Positions 33,124-45,821 are shown, counted from the stretch's first letter. The stretch is DNA of 64,000 nucleotides from Cubamyces lactineus (GCA_022376465.1 JACDTU010000001.1:1488001-1552000); one strand, 5' to 3'. The notes: generated from the letters alone by a model not told the origin. Program-made: numbers and translations.

Positions 33124-33304
33124 ACAACACCTATTTATCCTGCCTTCCGACATGCATATGCTCCGTCCATACCTCCTCTTACTTGCTACATCCGTCACGC
33201 TCGTCCGCTCCTTCGCTTTTTGCTTATTCGCTGGTGGAATGTATCTCGCATGGACGATAATCGCTGCTAGATAGACTATACATAATATTCCTAGGGTCCC
33301 CTCG

Positions 33305-34568
33305 CTATGAAGCTGCGCCCTCTTTGCGTCGCTTCTTTTGTGGCTTCGCGCCATCTTTTGTTGCGGCCTTCGCGCTAGCCTTCCCATCGGCTTTGGCGCG
33401 TGGTGGTTTTGTGGGCGATGGTTTTTCTGGTGATGAGCGAGGCGGCTGGGCCTTCGCTGCCTTCTCCGCAGGTTTCGTAGGGCGAGGCTGGTCGCTTGAG
33501 GGTGCTGTTTTAGCCTTTTTCGCGGGAGATGCTGCGGCCTTCGTAGAGGCGGCGTTGTCAGTAGACTTCACCGGCTTTTGCTTCTTGGCAGGAGCTTTGG
33601 GCGAGCCCTCCCCCTCGTCAGCAGCTTTCCGCTTCTTAGAGGCGGGAGCTTTCTCCGAGGTGACCTTGACATCCTTTCCCTCTTCCTCGTCTGCGCTCGC
33701 AGCGTCCTCAGATGCAGCAGCCTTGAGCTTAGCCTCCTTGCGTGCTCTCGCCTTTGCCTTCATGATTTTTTGTTTCGCGCGCTTGGCCTTAATGGCCTCC
33801 AGTTTCGCTTTCTGCACACAGCCCGTGCATCAGTAAAACCTGTCTTGATACCGAAGAAACATGGATCTGTGTACCTTCTTCTGTGCGCGTTTTGACAACC
33901 CATTCTCCGTCTGAGGCGCGGCCTGAGGTGCAAGCGCGACTCGTACAAGCTGGCGTACGTCTGTGTCTGCGGGGAAGTCCATCGCGGCCTGCCTAAGTCG
34001 CTCGAACCGTCGTGTGTGCGCCTGTATTCTCCACATCCAGTCAGCTCAAGCCCGTACTCACGGCGATTCGCACACGAGACACAGAGAGGGCACATACGTT
34101 CGACTTGATGTGGACGGCAGCCATAGTAGGATTTTTGATGAGCTTCCCCGGGCAGACGATGCATTCCTTGACTTCCGGGTCGAGCGAAATTATGTACAGC
34201 GGGTTTTGGAGGGCTTCGGAGACAGACATTGGGGGCTCTCCGTCTTCTTCGTCCGAATCCTCTTCTTCGTCATCGTCATCGAAGCCCTCCATGCCAGACA
34301 TCTCCGCATCCTCGTCGTCCTCGCCATTCTCAGCGTCCTCATCATCTTCGTCCTCTTCCTCATCGCTCTCGCCTTCTATGGCACCCTTACGCGTCCGTGA
34401 GGGTCTTTCGTCTTCTGAGCCCTCGTCTGAGCCAGAAGAATCCGAGTCCGAGTCCGAGTCGTCAGAGTCGATGTCGTTCATGCCCAGCATCTCCTTCATG
34501 TCCCCGTCGAGACCGAGCTCCTCCTCGCGCTCCTTCTTGCGGATGCGCTTTGCGACGCGCTTGAACAT
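33305..34568 (-). CDS. Nuclear C2H2 (U1-type) zinc finger protein, Lys-rich tail
   Basis: A 374-residue protein in three exons: 34568-34098, 34021-33875 and 33811-33305. The N-terminus is basic (MFKRVAKRIRKKERE), then comes a very acidic Asp/Glu/Ser tract. The only ordered core is LYIISLDPEVKECIVC, a CxxC pair followed by HIKSNAH (H-x5-H), a U1-like C2H2 finger split by intron 1, then RRFERLRQAAMDFP. The C-terminal 170 residues are Lys/Ala/Pro-rich with repeats such as SPEKPSP and ASKKRKA, typical of nucleolar or chromatin proteins. I do not recognise a named family. Nuclear or nucleolar location is inferred. Its promoter is shared with Dss1. Confidence 0.8.
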
Positions 34569-34912
34569 CGTGAGAGCTGTATGTGCGAGAGATAGTACGG
34601 CGTGTAAGAAAAGCGGAGCCTCTAGGCAGTTGAGAACGCGTGGTTGAGCGAAGTACGACGGTGCAGAGTCTTGCAGAGTCCGAGTAGAGAACTTGCGGTA
34701 GATCTCAGATCTGCTGTGTGATCGAGACGTACCTCCCAAGCGCCCAATATTTTGGATCTGAGCTTTGCTAGGAAGCGCCCCGTGAACACCCCCTGCGACT
34801 GCACTCTCGCGTCTGTGGCAGTCACATCCTCTCTCTATCCTCCTCCTAACCCGCTTCTTTGCGGGCATCTGGTTCCTGGCTGCCTGTTGAAGCTCTGGGT
34901 ATACTTACTAAG
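34569..34912. promoter_or_regulatory. Divergent promoter, C2H2 protein / Dss1
   Basis: 344 bp between diverging start codons; both are nuclear genes for RNA- or DNA-linked proteins. Contains a 5' leader with TCCTCCTAACCC on the right. No TATA seen. Confidence 0.55.
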
Positions 34913-37883
34913 ATGCACCGGCGCGCTCTTCCTCGTCTAGCGGAGTCGCCAGGACTCCGCCCAGCCCTCTGTCGCGGCACAGGTCCTGCAACCATCTCTG
35001 CGCGCCGCTTTGCGAGCAAAGACGCCCCGTGGAAGAAACGGACGTCACAAGGCCCGCCTCAGAAAGGTTCATTTAAGCTCAAGACCGAAAAGACCCGGGA
35101 GACGAAAGTCGCACAAGACTTACAGCGTATCCTCTCCCCGGAGGCATGCGCCTGGCTCGAAGGGAAGCGGCCGACGAAGGCGAAGGCGAAGGAGTCTCCT
35201 TTGAAGCCCCTCATACCGCCACAGGACATGCCACCTTCAATGGAGAAGCTCATGTTCGTGGCCGCTGAACCACTTAGTGCAATAGAGGCCTCCGTCCAGG
35301 ACGAAGAGGGCGCCGTCATTGATGGGGGAGAGCGATTTCTTAATGGGACACTGGTGGAAATCCGGAGGTGAATAGCGAACATCATCAAGTGACGTTAGGA
35401 ACTCGACTAAATCGCGCCCCCATAGATCTGGCTCGCGCGCAATCGGCGTCGTGCTGAATACCCAGCTTCACGAACGTAAATGGCAGGTCCAAACCTTGAC
35501 GAGTCAAGGAGAGGTGTGGGAGCACCAAGAACACGACGCGGTGTTCCAGATTCCATATTTCGTCGATGTAGCCTTGGCAAGGGCCTGCGGCAGCAGTGCT
35601 GAGGCAACCACGGAGAGCGAGATGAAGGCCCGGGTACGGATGCTGCGCCACATACGCGACTTCGAGAAGCGCTTCGAAGCCGAGATGCACGACGTATTGG
35701 AGAGGGCGCGGTTTATAGAGCTCTACGATCGAGTGCGCAATCCGGACCCGACACAATGGGGTGCGCTCACGGTCGACGACGCCGTTAATATCCTCTATGA
35801 CAGGCCCAGGAATGTCACCGAGGCGAGACGGCTGGCGGTGCAGACATATCTCATGGACTATGGGCCGCACTACCTCGCTGAGCAGAGACGATTCCTTCAG
35901 TGGCAGAGGTTCTGGGTTCGTCCTTTGCAGCAGGTCAAGAACATCGAAGCTATACACGCGATGGCCAAGAGCAACGACCCTGCGCTGGATGCCTTTGCGG
36001 AAAAGGCTCGCGCTCTCGTCCTTGCCAGCCGAAAGCGGGCCGTCGAGTCGTGGAACGAGTCTCCTAATCGGCATCCTCTGGAAGGCGTGGAGTTCACGGA
36101 GAAGGAGAAGGACATTCTCCGCTTCCTTCGTGATTCCCTCAGTGTGCTACGACGCATTCAAGATGACCACTTCGGCATTCCGGTCGCACAGATCCTCAAG
36201 AAAGTCGGCTTGTATGACCCGGAACAGTACGGATCCGCCGTGACAAACGTCTTCCTAGCAGAGCTTGGCGTTCTTGCGCCCTGGGAGGACGCGGTCACTC
36301 GTCTGGAGTCACTGCATCATGGCGAGAACCCTCTAGATGATGTCTCAGACTACAGGCCCACCAAAGGTTTCCAAGACATGACTCCAGAGGGTTTCTACAC
36401 TCGCGACATCGTGGACTCCCTACGACACGACTTCGGCGATTCTCCCGTCTGCGTAATTGACGACTGGGGTGCAGAGGAACTTGATGATGGTATATCGGCT
36501 GAGCGCGACCCTCTCGACCCTAGCGCCGTCTGGCTACACGTTCATATTGCGGACCCAACCTGCCTTCTTTCCCCTACCCATGCCATCGCACGAAGCGCTC
36601 TTCAGCTAACGAACAGTCGCTACTACGTCGACCGCACAATCCCTATGTTGCCTCCTGACGCTGGCTTCTCCGAGTACAGTCTGGGCCACGTACCCGGCCA
36701 ACCCAGCAAGACGTTATCGTTCAGTGCGAAGGTAAACGCTGCAGGAGAGATCGTAGATTACAAGGTCCGGCCAGGGATAGTTCGCAACATCCACCGTCTC
36801 AAGTACGACGTTGTCGATGCTTTCCTTGATGCCCCCTCCCCGAAGAAGTTCTATCCTTTCGGCAACAAGCCAACCAGACCCGCCTTTGCCGCCCCGTCGT
36901 TCAGCCCTACGGTGGCAGAGATGCTCCGCCTCCTGCAAGAGACAACGCAAGCTCTTCTGCAGGCGCGCTTGAAGAAAGGCGCAATTACATTAGCCCTTCC
37001 TCAGCCCGACATCACTATCACGCCCCGTCCCATCCCAGATAACATCCTCAGCGATGGAACCCTCAAGCCCTCCATATACCGCGGGTTCGTCGACCTCGAG
37101 TACGCGCTCAGCGAGACGGTGGAGCTTGGCTCACGCGCTATAGTCGCCGAAACCATGAAGGCTAGCTGTCGCATTGCATCCTTGTTCTTCCGCGATCGTG
37201 GCCTCCCCGCTCTGCGCCGTTCCGTGGGCGAAATGCAATCCGAACAACCGGACGGCCTGGAGAAGCTCTATGCCACACGAGACCAGGACGGCGTCGTCGA
37301 CTACTACGAGTCGATACGCAGCCGTATCTCTGCGCCCTCGGCCCGCTACGTGACGACCCCAGGACCGCACTCGCTGCTCGGTGTTCCCGACGGCGAGGGA
37401 TATGTGAAGGTGACATCACCGCTGCGCCGATTCGGAGACATCTTCGCACACTGGCAGATCAAGTACGCGCTGCTGGCTGAGAAGGGCGAGAGGCACTTCC
37501 CTTTGTTCTTCCAGGAGTCGTGGCTCTCGCACATGGGACAGGAGCTTGAGCTTCGGGAGCTCGACGCGAGGCGCTTGGAACGGTCGCAGGTCGATTACTG
37601 GGCGCATCTCTATCTGACGCGGTGGATGAACGACCCCGCGGCCGACCGTAGAGAGTACGACCCTCTCCAGCACCTCACGGCGCGAGCACTGAGCGTGCCT
37701 GTCATCAACATCCAGACGAAGTCGATGAACCTGAAGGTCTACGTGCAGGAACTGGGTCTGATGGGTTCAGTCGTGGACATGCCTCACGACACCGTGCCGT
37801 CGCCTGGGGAGGAACTGAAGGTGACCATCAAGGACGTGAAGCTCGGTACACGCCCCCAACTGGACCTCTCGTTGAAGAGATGA
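34913..37883 (+). CDS. DSS1: Mitochondrial 3'-5' exoribonuclease, RNase II family (Dss1/Cyt-4)
   Basis: A 970-residue RNB-domain exoribonuclease of the Dss1 (mtEXO) type, which degrades and trims mitochondrial RNA with the Suv3 helicase. Two exons: 34913-35367 and 35426-37883. The N-terminus MHRRALPRLAESPG...ARRFASK is Arg-rich with almost no acidic residues, a good mitochondrial presequence with a cleavage-type RRFASK. The RNB catalytic signature is VCVIDDWGAEELDDGISAE with its metal-binding aspartates. Further family blocks are HVHIADPT, YYVDRTIPMLP and VTSPLRRFGDIFAHWQIKYA, the last being the conserved C-terminal RNB motif. Length is as usual for Dss1. Confidence 0.93.
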
Positions 37884-38260
37884 TGATTCGCGAGATGGGT
37901 AGATGCATGCCATACAACACGCCTACTAGAGAATTGTAGCATATCCTAATGATTATTAATGCCCCGCTCTCACCAGGGAACTCAGTACTACAGGCATGGT
38001 GACCCCAAGCTGTCCCCAATAATAGACTGGCCCACGTCCAGCCAAGTCCCCCTTAACGCACCCTGGTGGCAAGACGCGAGTTGTTGCGTGTTTGCTCGTG
38101 TGGATACATTGCAGGTATGCCAAGTGATCACTTGGGATGGTACTCGCGCAGACCCATGTGACATTACGAACCTATGGCACCTGTGTACGATGTACTATGG
38201 CTACATGATAGGAAATAGAGTCATCATGCGCGATGGGAAGACCACACACTGGTACGGGGA
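37884..38260. other. Intergenic, convergent 3' ends
   Basis: Between the Dss1 stop and the alcohol dehydrogenase stop, which converge. No gene or structured element seen. Confidence 0.5.
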
Positions 38261-39718
38261 TCAATTCTTGAGGCTGGGAACGATCACCTTGCGTCCGGTG
38301 ATCTCACTAGCCTTAAGCCCATTGAGGACTTCGTTGACGTTCGCGAGGGGTTCGACCGCAACCACAGGTTTAATGACACCCTGAACAGATAGGTCATCTG
38401 TCAGCGTATCGGGAAGTGCTGTTTTATGTTCGAGACGTGTTACCTGAGCAAGAAGATCGAGACAAGTGTTCATGTCATCAATGCTCCCGTAGAGTACGGA
38501 CATGACTGGACACCGGTCAACGATGAGCGAATGGAGTGTTGAACAAGGGGCAGACACAAACCATTCGTGCGCCAAAGGATTAGGTCGATGGAGCTCATGG
38601 GAAGTTGGTCGGCGGTGAATCCGACCTGGCCAGATTGTGTGGTCAATTCCCTAACCTATAACTGTGGCCTGGGTTGTTTCTGGGCTACGCACCAATACGA
38701 CCAAACCGGGAGGTCCGGCAAGGTTGAAAACATCGCTCTCCACGGCTGCTTTACCAAGTGTGAAGGCTATCGTGATCCGTCAGATTGCTGGAACAAGCTG
38801 ACGTGCGGAGACAACCCGGATTTGACGCACATTGCTCGTTGGACACAAAGTCGATCACGACGTCCACGTTGAACGTCCCGGCCGTGGTCTCTTCTGTCAA
38901 TTCTTCAATATCGAGTGCACGCTCCGCGCCCAAGGACAAGGAAAGCTCGCGCGCTGCCGGCTTGTAGTCGCATGCGTAGACAGTGGCCCCGTAGTACTTC
39001 GCAAGTTGGACTGCCTGGTGGCCAAGGCCTCCCACGCCGTAAATCAGAACGCGTTTGGTAGTGCCTGGTCCGAGCTGAACCGGTCATGAGTGTCCATCAC
39101 ACGTACTACAGGTCTGACTACTGAGAGACTCACCCCAGCTACGTTGTGCACAGCATTGTACACCGTGAGCAGCCCGTCTGCTGCCATAGCCGCCACCTCG
39201 GGAGCGAGTCCCTTGGGCTGCCATGCGGTTTCTATGAGTATAGTATTGACAAGGCGGAGTATAGCTCGGACTTACTACCGGCACGAGTTCGGCCGCATTG
39301 ACGACTAGGTACTCGGCGTAGCCGCCGTTCAGACGGATACCGATGCTGTTCAAGGCAGGCGGGAGTTTAGACATCGCGGCGCAAGGCACAGCGTCCCAAA
39401 CGGCGTAGAGCTGGCCCTCGACGATCCCCTCGACGTTCGATCCCAACCTGCCACAGGTTCCATCAGTAACCGCAGAGAGCATTATGTGATATGCATGTGG
39501 ACCCACTGTACGGCGTAGCCGACGTTCTCATGCCCAAGAATATAAGAGCGGCTGTCAGGCAAGGCAGCAGAGAGAATGAACGTGTCCGAGTGGCAAACCC
39601 CGGCGGCGGCGACCTTCAGCAATACCTGGTCCGGTCCGGGAGTCGGAATGGGCACCTCTTCGATAGTGAGCTCGATATTTCCCGGGTGCAGGACGGCAGC
39701 TTGCATAGTGGAGGTCAT
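38261..39718 (-). CDS. Zinc-type alcohol dehydrogenase (MDR)
   Basis: A 343-residue medium-chain dehydrogenase/reductase using NAD(P)H and a catalytic zinc. Exons: 39718-39507, 39447-39276, 39217-39134, 39074-38831, 38766-38693, 38625-38562, 38505-38444, 38380-38261. The zinc site is visible as GVCHSDTF and LGHENVGYAVQ. The Rossmann site is YGVGGLGHQAVQLAKYYGA followed by ACDYK, where the residue after the third strand is acidic, favouring NAD. The usual four-cysteine structural zinc lobe is absent; that segment reads VEGQLYAVWDAVPCAAMSKL. It ends GLKASEITGRKVIVPSLKN, typical of the family. Substrate not deducible. Confidence 0.9.
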
Positions 39719-41258
39719 TGTGAACGAGATAGCTGTCAGATCAAGAGGATGCTAGGAGAGTACTCTCTGCGACGAGATTGGTATGTTCGTCTTCAAGTGT
39801 GAACAGGCCACTTTTATAGAATGAGCGAGGTGAGTTCCGGCTATGCTCGACGCTCGAAACACAGCCCAAACTCACTTGCATTCCTAGCATCGACGAACGA
39901 GCGCAGGGCGCGGCGTGTCGAACTTGCGCGCACCAGGAATACCTAGGGGTCCTGCGCAGAACCAACTACGTTGACAGAGAGTCTACAAAGTTGTCAATAT
40001 CGCATAGTCACATGTATACTCACGCTGATCACCGCCCGTGGACCCACAAATGACCTGTAAACACGAGATTCTGCACTTGCAAGTAGGCGCATGTTTCAGG
40101 TAGCTCTAGTTGTCTTCGGATTGGAGTGTACCCCGAAGGCACTGCGCGCTGTGCGGCGCAAGGGATGCACGGCGCTATTCAACTGAGGTGCCCCAGGCTT
40201 GCGATTATTGTCAAGATTGCCATATAGGAGACTGATGTAGTATGGACTATGTTGAACACGGATAACTTGGGTCGCGGTGCGGAGAAAGTCGGCGGGGACG
40301 TTGCGGAATGCCAGTTGGAGTAGCTAGTACGTCGCACAGCCGGTTGAGTTCGCGACGATGTGCTTTTGAGATAGCAGTCAAACTCATTTATATCGCATGC
40401 CAGAGGATTGCTAGCGAACTCGTGGTGCCTGCACACCTGCTACGGGCAGTGCGCAAAGTAGCATTCGGCTAGCGAAGTCCCAGGCGAGATCACTTTAAGT
40501 TGTTGTAGTACGTGGCTCCCACGATGCTTAGAACCGTGAACGTGTTTGCCCACACCTCCTGCGAATCCTCATTGAACATCAAGAATTCATGAGAAGAAAA
40601 GATTGATACGCACCCCGCATTCACTAGTTTGCAGGAACGTTCGGACACTATGCTAAGACGCGAGGACGTTGCAGCTTGCAAGAGCCCCGGGTATTCAAGT
40701 TGAGACCAACGACTGAGATTCACTATGGTTCTGCCTCTGGGCCGCTGAGTCAGGAGTATGACATTGGATGCTCCCTACAACGATGAGAACAGCATGTGGA
40801 AGAACTTCCCTTGAAGTTGCACCACCGTGACGCACCTACGGTGACCTGGAACCTAATATCCGGGGCCCGCAATATTTAAAAGTGTGGACTATGCACTAGA
40901 CGCCGGCGCCGTGGATGCCCTTCAATGGGTGGCCGACACGAAACACGGCGTCGCCGATTTGCAACAAGACATCTTACGACTGGAATACGTCGGGCGCAGA
41001 ACCGCGCGATGTCGAGGCCTCGACGGGGGTTGGAAGGCGAGGAGGAGGACTAGAGAGACCTGGATCCCAAATGAGGAGAAGCGAGCGCCAGATTGGGAAA
41101 GTGGGAATGGTTCGATGAGCTGGGTGAATATCCCGCGCCAATTTGTATATCTTCTCCTTTCGTTGGTTCCTCCTTCCCACCGCCATCCCCGTCCTCCACC
41201 TCTCAGTCTCCTCCGCCATTCTACCTGCTGGGCTACTCTTCGCAGCTCGCTGGGACTA
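39719..41258. other. Long intergenic stretch, ADH and ERG11 promoters
   Basis: The ADH and ERG11 genes diverge here over 1.5 kb, so both promoters are inside. An AT-rich AATATTTAAAA sits at 40871-40881, too far upstream of ERG11 to be a plain TATA box unless the leader is long. A strong pyrimidine tract lies at 41150-41220 just before the ERG11 start. No extra gene supported. Confidence 0.5.
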
Positions 41259-43277
41259 ATGTCGGCCAATACAACGTTCACGGAGCCCTGGACGGGCACC
41301 CTCACCCAGCTCGAGTGGCCTTCCACCCCCAGGCTGCTCTTGCTGGCGCTGATCAATATACCCTTGATTTCCATTGTGCTTAACGTTCTCTGGCAGCTGG
41401 TGAGCAACTGCGTTTGGTTAGTGCATCCTACCACGACCCTAACGCGCAGCAAAAGTTACCCCGCGACAAGTCGCAGCCACCGCTCGTCTGGCATTGGATA
41501 CCCTTCCTCGGCTCCGCTCCTGCGTACGGTCGTGACCCCGTGGCATTCTTCAGGGAATGCAGAGAAAAGGTGTGTTTTTTTCCTTGCAGCATAACACTTC
41601 GTCTCGATGCTGACGCGTACTTACGCGTAGTATGGCAACGTCTTCACTTTTATCCTAATTGGTAGACGTGTCACCGTCACGCTGGGACCCCAAGGCAATG
41701 ACTTCGTATTGGGAGGCAAGCACACTCAGCTCGCTGCGGAGGACGTGTACTCTGTACGTCCCTCTTTCCATTTGATGACACTCCCTGCTTACACGTACAC
41801 TCTAGCCTTTGACGACACCCATTTTCGGAAAGGATGTGGTATACGACTGCCCCAACGAGAAACTCATGGAGCAGAAGAAGTTTGTCAAGGTTTCGCTTAC
41901 GATCGAAAAGTTCCGTGCCTACGTCGGTATGATTGAGGACGAGGTCAGGGACTACTTGAACCACGACCCCGCCTTCCGCGTATACCAGCTCAACGACATC
42001 AACGAGTGGGGCTCATTCCCCGTACTCAAGACGTTCTCTGAAATTACCATCCTTACGGCCTCGCGAACCCTCCAGGGCCGTGAGATTCGTGAGAGCTTGA
42101 CTAAGGACTATGCGCAGGTCTACTCAGACCTCGACCACGGTTTCACTCCCCTTCACTGGATGATTCCCGGCCTGCCGCTCCCGAGCTATCGCCGGAGAGA
42201 CGCTGCCCACGCGAAGATGAGCTCGTTCTACCAGTCCATTCTCCGCAAGCGCCGTGAGCACCCTGAGCAGGTTAGTCTTGGGTTGAGACTTCCAAGCAAC
42301 GTCCGTGCTCATGTCGACTGTAGAACCAAGAGGACGATGTTATGAGCTCCCTCATGAAGCAGCGCTACCGTGACGGCTCCCCCATCCCCGACCACGAGAT
42401 CGCTCACATCCTCATCGCTCTCCTCATGGCTGGCCAGCACACTAGCTCTTCGTCTCTTGCCTGGGCAATGCTCCATGTCGCATCTCGCCCCGATATTCAG
42501 TACGTTTATAGTTAATTCGGCTTTGCTACACATGCTCATACTCGCTTCTAGGGAGGCTTTGTACAAGGAGCAGTGCCAGTACTTCGGCACCCCCGACGGC
42601 GGCCTTCGTGATATTGCATACGACGACATCCGGGAGCTCAAGGTCCTCGACGCCGTCGTTCGCGAGACCCTCCGTCTGCATCCGCCCATCCACAGCATCA
42701 TGCGCAAGGCCCACACCGACATCCCCGTCCCTGCTACTCTCGGCACGCCCTCTGAGGACAAGACCTACGTTGTGCCCAAGGGTGACATCGTACTCGCTTC
42801 GCCTCTTATTTCCCAAGTCGACCCTGTCGTATGGGAGGACTCTGAGACCTGGGAGCCTGTGCGGTGGTACGACGAGAAGGGTGTTGCTGCTCAGGCGAAC
42901 AAGCAGTACAACGAGGGCGTGAAGGTTGACTTCGGTTTCGGTCTTGTTAGCAAGGGCACGATCAGCCCGTACCTGCCGTTCGGTGCTGGCCGTCACCGGT
43001 GTATTGGCGAGCAGGTAAGCCGTTGGCTGTCCATTCTAAGCGAACTCGTTCACTGACGCGATCTTTGTAGTTTGCCTACCTGCAAATCAGCACGGTCATT
43101 TGTGCGCTTATCCGCCGGATGGAGTTCCGCCTCGAGGGCGAGTTCCCCCAGCCCGACTACTCCGTAAGTCATCGTCCATGTCGCCTTGTGCATCTGACAC
43201 TAACGGAACTACTGTAGTCCATGATGGTACAGCCGCAGCCGTCGCAGATCTTCTACCGCCGGAGGAAGTTCGAGTGA
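41259..43277 (+). CDS. ERG11: Lanosterol 14-alpha-demethylase (CYP51)
   Basis: The cytochrome P450 that removes the C14 methyl of lanosterol or eburicol in ergosterol synthesis, on the ER, and the target of azoles. Eight exons: 41259-41399, 41450-41569, 41631-41753, 41806-42270, 42324-42499, 42552-43014, 43071-43163, 43218-43277; 546 residues. An N-terminal membrane anchor (PRLLLLALINIPLISIVLN) precedes the catalytic domain. CYP51 marks: YGNVFTFILIGRRVTVTLG, then DVVYDCPNEKLMEQKKFVK, the I-helix AGQHTSSSSLAW, ExxR in ETLRLHPP, and the heme loop YLPFGAGRHRCIGEQ with its cysteine ligand. Length fits fungal CYP51. Only one CYP51 is in the window. Confidence 0.96.
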
Positions 43278-43619
43278 AGAGGTGTAGAGTCGTATCCGTA
43301 GACCATATTCATGACGACCACGATGTCAAAGTAATCTAGACCTGATGCTTCTACCTAATCAATATCTTGGGCATACATGGACTTGACGTGAGGTGCTTCA
43401 ATCCAGCAGAGCAGCCCTTCGGTTGTTCCTATGTTTTACACGATGAGAACTTGGAGACTGATGTCGAGCGGTGGCATGAACTCCTGCCTGGTCGGATACA
43501 TTTATGACGGGCTCGAGAGTACGCGCGCCTTCACATGTATGGCACAAGCGCCTGTTGCAACTTGCGACAGGTTCGCTCGCACTCGCTGCCGTCATCGGCC
43601 GCCTCTGTACCCAACCACC
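43278..43619. other. Intergenic, ERG11 3' UTR and VMA9 promoter
   Basis: 342 bp on the same strand between ERG11 and VMA9. No gene-like content; the VMA9 promoter and leader must be in the right half. Confidence 0.55.
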
Positions 43620-43964
43620 ATGTCCTCCTCACTACCCGTCGTCTACATTCTCGTTCTCGCTGTTCTTGCTGGTAGCGTCTCCTGGTTCGCCACCCCTAAG
43701 GGCCCCAACCAAACGTGAGGCACCAGCCGTGCACTTGGTCCAATAGTCCCTAGGTGACTGAACTGTTGTTGTGCGCAGGCTCGTCCGGACAAGCGTGCTG
43801 CTCACGCTGGCCTGCTGCTACTTGATGTGGATGGTCACGTACCTCGCGCAGGTGCACCCGTTGGCGAGTGAGTCGTCTGGTCATTGTGTGTTGTGCATGC
43901 GAAGGGTGTGTTCTCAATGGCGGTGTGCCCGGCTGTAGGTCCTAAACATGCGTTGGTGGAGTGA
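43620..43964 (+). CDS. VMA9: V-ATPase subunit e
   Basis: A 69-residue, two-span membrane protein of the V-ATPase Vo sector, needed for assembly of the vacuolar proton pump. Exons 43620-43714, 43779-43867 and 43939-43964. The protein begins MSSSLPVVYILVLAVLAG with a first hydrophobic span, then FATPKGPNQT, a second span TSVLLTLACCYLMWMVTYLA, and ends QVHPLASPKHALVE. The LTLA...MWM..L.Q.HPL pattern is that of yeast Vma9 and its relatives, and the length matches. The gene is easy to miss because its three exons are 95, 89 and 26 nt. Confidence 0.9.
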
Positions 43965-44210
43965 GGATGGTAGAGGGGTACGGCTATAGGACTGCTTATT
44001 TGGTGCGTTTATAATACTTGTCGGAACTGGGGAAGGTCGCTGAGTGTCGTGACGTCTCAGGACATTCGCTTTATTGTACATCATTTAGACTCGAGCACCC
44101 GTTGGGCTCGCGGTTATACCATTCACTCTGCAACTCGCTATTATTGAACACGAATTGTATGTTGGTCATGTGCGAAACGAGAATCTCGAGAGTCGTATAT
44201 CCAGCCTATT

Positions 44211-45821
44211 CTACGTCCACTCACTGCTACAGGACCAGTCGCCTTGCGGGTCACCCCACCGTGTATCAGCACTGAACTTGACCGCCGCCTCTCTGTCCCA
44301 TTCGACGTCGGGCTCCCCCCATCCACCTTCCTCACCATACGCTTCGTCCGTGGCGACCCTGACCTCGTCGGCACCGACATCGTTGTTGAAGGTGTCCCAA
44401 GGATCTCCAACTTCGTCCGTGTCCGGTGGTGACGCCTGCGACGCGGGAGGTATTAGATCCTGCAGGCTGGGCTCAAGCCGAACGACAGCTTCTGCAACAT
44501 TTCCATGTGCCTCCTTGTCAAGGCATAGGCCGTCGTATTGCCGGACGGCTCGGATGAGCCAATCTACCCACCCACCGCACGCAACGGCCACCGCGTCGTC
44601 AAACCACAGCTCGCGCAGGGGTATGGACGCCTCCCGGAATTGCACCATCTTGGACACCACCAGCTCGCCTACTCTCTCAAGCGGTTGTGGGTGTCGCGCA
44701 GCTTCGTGTGGTGGGTGGTAGTGAGTGGCGAGGAGATGATGCTCTCCTTGCACAGCTGGCCTCCAAAGGACGCCTAGCTCATCAACCCGTTTGGCCCTTC
44801 TCTCCGCCCACTCTGGTCCCTCCCGCCGCTTGAAAGCGGCGACCTGGCTCGCCCAGCCGAGCGCCTCATCGCGTCCCCATTCGTCGACTTCTTGTGCTTT
44901 CCCAACACCACCCAGTTCGACATCGTACCCCCATTCCTCTGCGACACCGTTACACCACTGCGCGAACTCTTCGACCGTCCATTCGAACTTGTGGTCGTAG
45001 TGTCGGAATATGCGCGACGTGCGTTTCGTCGGGTCGGGCCAGCCTGAGCGCGCTGCAATGGGAGCGTCGGGAGCAGTGAAGCGTGCGTTGAAAGTGTACG
45101 ACGGGGTTGTGAGGAGGACAATGCGGGGGTGGTAGACACCAAAGACGGTAGGTCCGAACGCTTGCAGGACGTCTTCAGGCAAGTGTTCAATGCTGCGGCA
45201 AGACGTCATCAGTCCTCCCGTCCAGACGAATCCTCAGACGCGTCGACAAAACAGCACGTACACTTCTGTCGAGACGATGCACTCTACGCCGACGAACTCG
45301 GGGTTCACCACCGCCAAGCTACCCTCCCACACCTTCGCCTCGAGCGGCTCCCACCGCACCGGGTCGTGCAGCAGCGCGCACGCACCGCTCCCCGGCGCGC
45401 GCGGTCGCGTCGCCTCCACCGCGTACTCGAGGTCCGCGCGCGAGACGTCGAGCCCGGAGATCTTGACGGGGTGCAGGATGTCTTTGTGCAAGCTCTGCGC
45501 GATCTCCTCGTCCGTGGTACCCCGCGCAGCGTCCGCTCCGGTCGCCGGGAGTACATCGGGCGGGGGCGGGGCGAGCCATGGTGCGGGATTGCAGAGGCAG
45601 GAGAGGAGCTCGCCCTCGCCACATCCGATGTCGAGTACCTATAGTGTCATCGGTGCAACTCTATCAGTACGTGTGGTTTAAACGCGATGTGGCTAGGACG
45701 CAGACCGTACCTCGGTGATACCCTCGCGCCGCATTATGTCTAAGACCCAGCCCCGTCGCTGCAGGTACAGCTCGGGCCTGAATGTGACTGGGAGCTCTTG
45801 CGCGTCGTCAGACTGGCACAT
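44211..45821 (-). CDS. HEN1: Small RNA 2'-O-methyltransferase HEN1
   Basis: A 489-residue SAM-dependent enzyme that methylates the 3'-terminal 2'-OH of small RNAs and protects them from tailing and decay. Exons: 45821-45711, 45638-45262, 45192-44211. The chain opens with RPELYLQRRGWVLDIM, then motif I VLDIGCGEGELL (split by intron 1), and motif IV around CIVSTEVIEHLPEDVL (split by intron 2), whose E..EH residues bind the metal. Next come TTPSYTFNARF and the signature FRHYDHKFEWTVEEFAQWC, seen in plant and animal HEN1. The C-terminal 200 residues are fungal, acidic and Trp-rich. There is no double-stranded RNA domain, so it resembles the animal and bacterial form and not the plant form. Confidence 0.88.

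Noticed and set aside
38261..43964. ADH-ERG11-VMA9 as a functional cluster
   Set aside because: Mixed strands, separate promoters and unrelated pathways; adjacency is not evidence of joint function.
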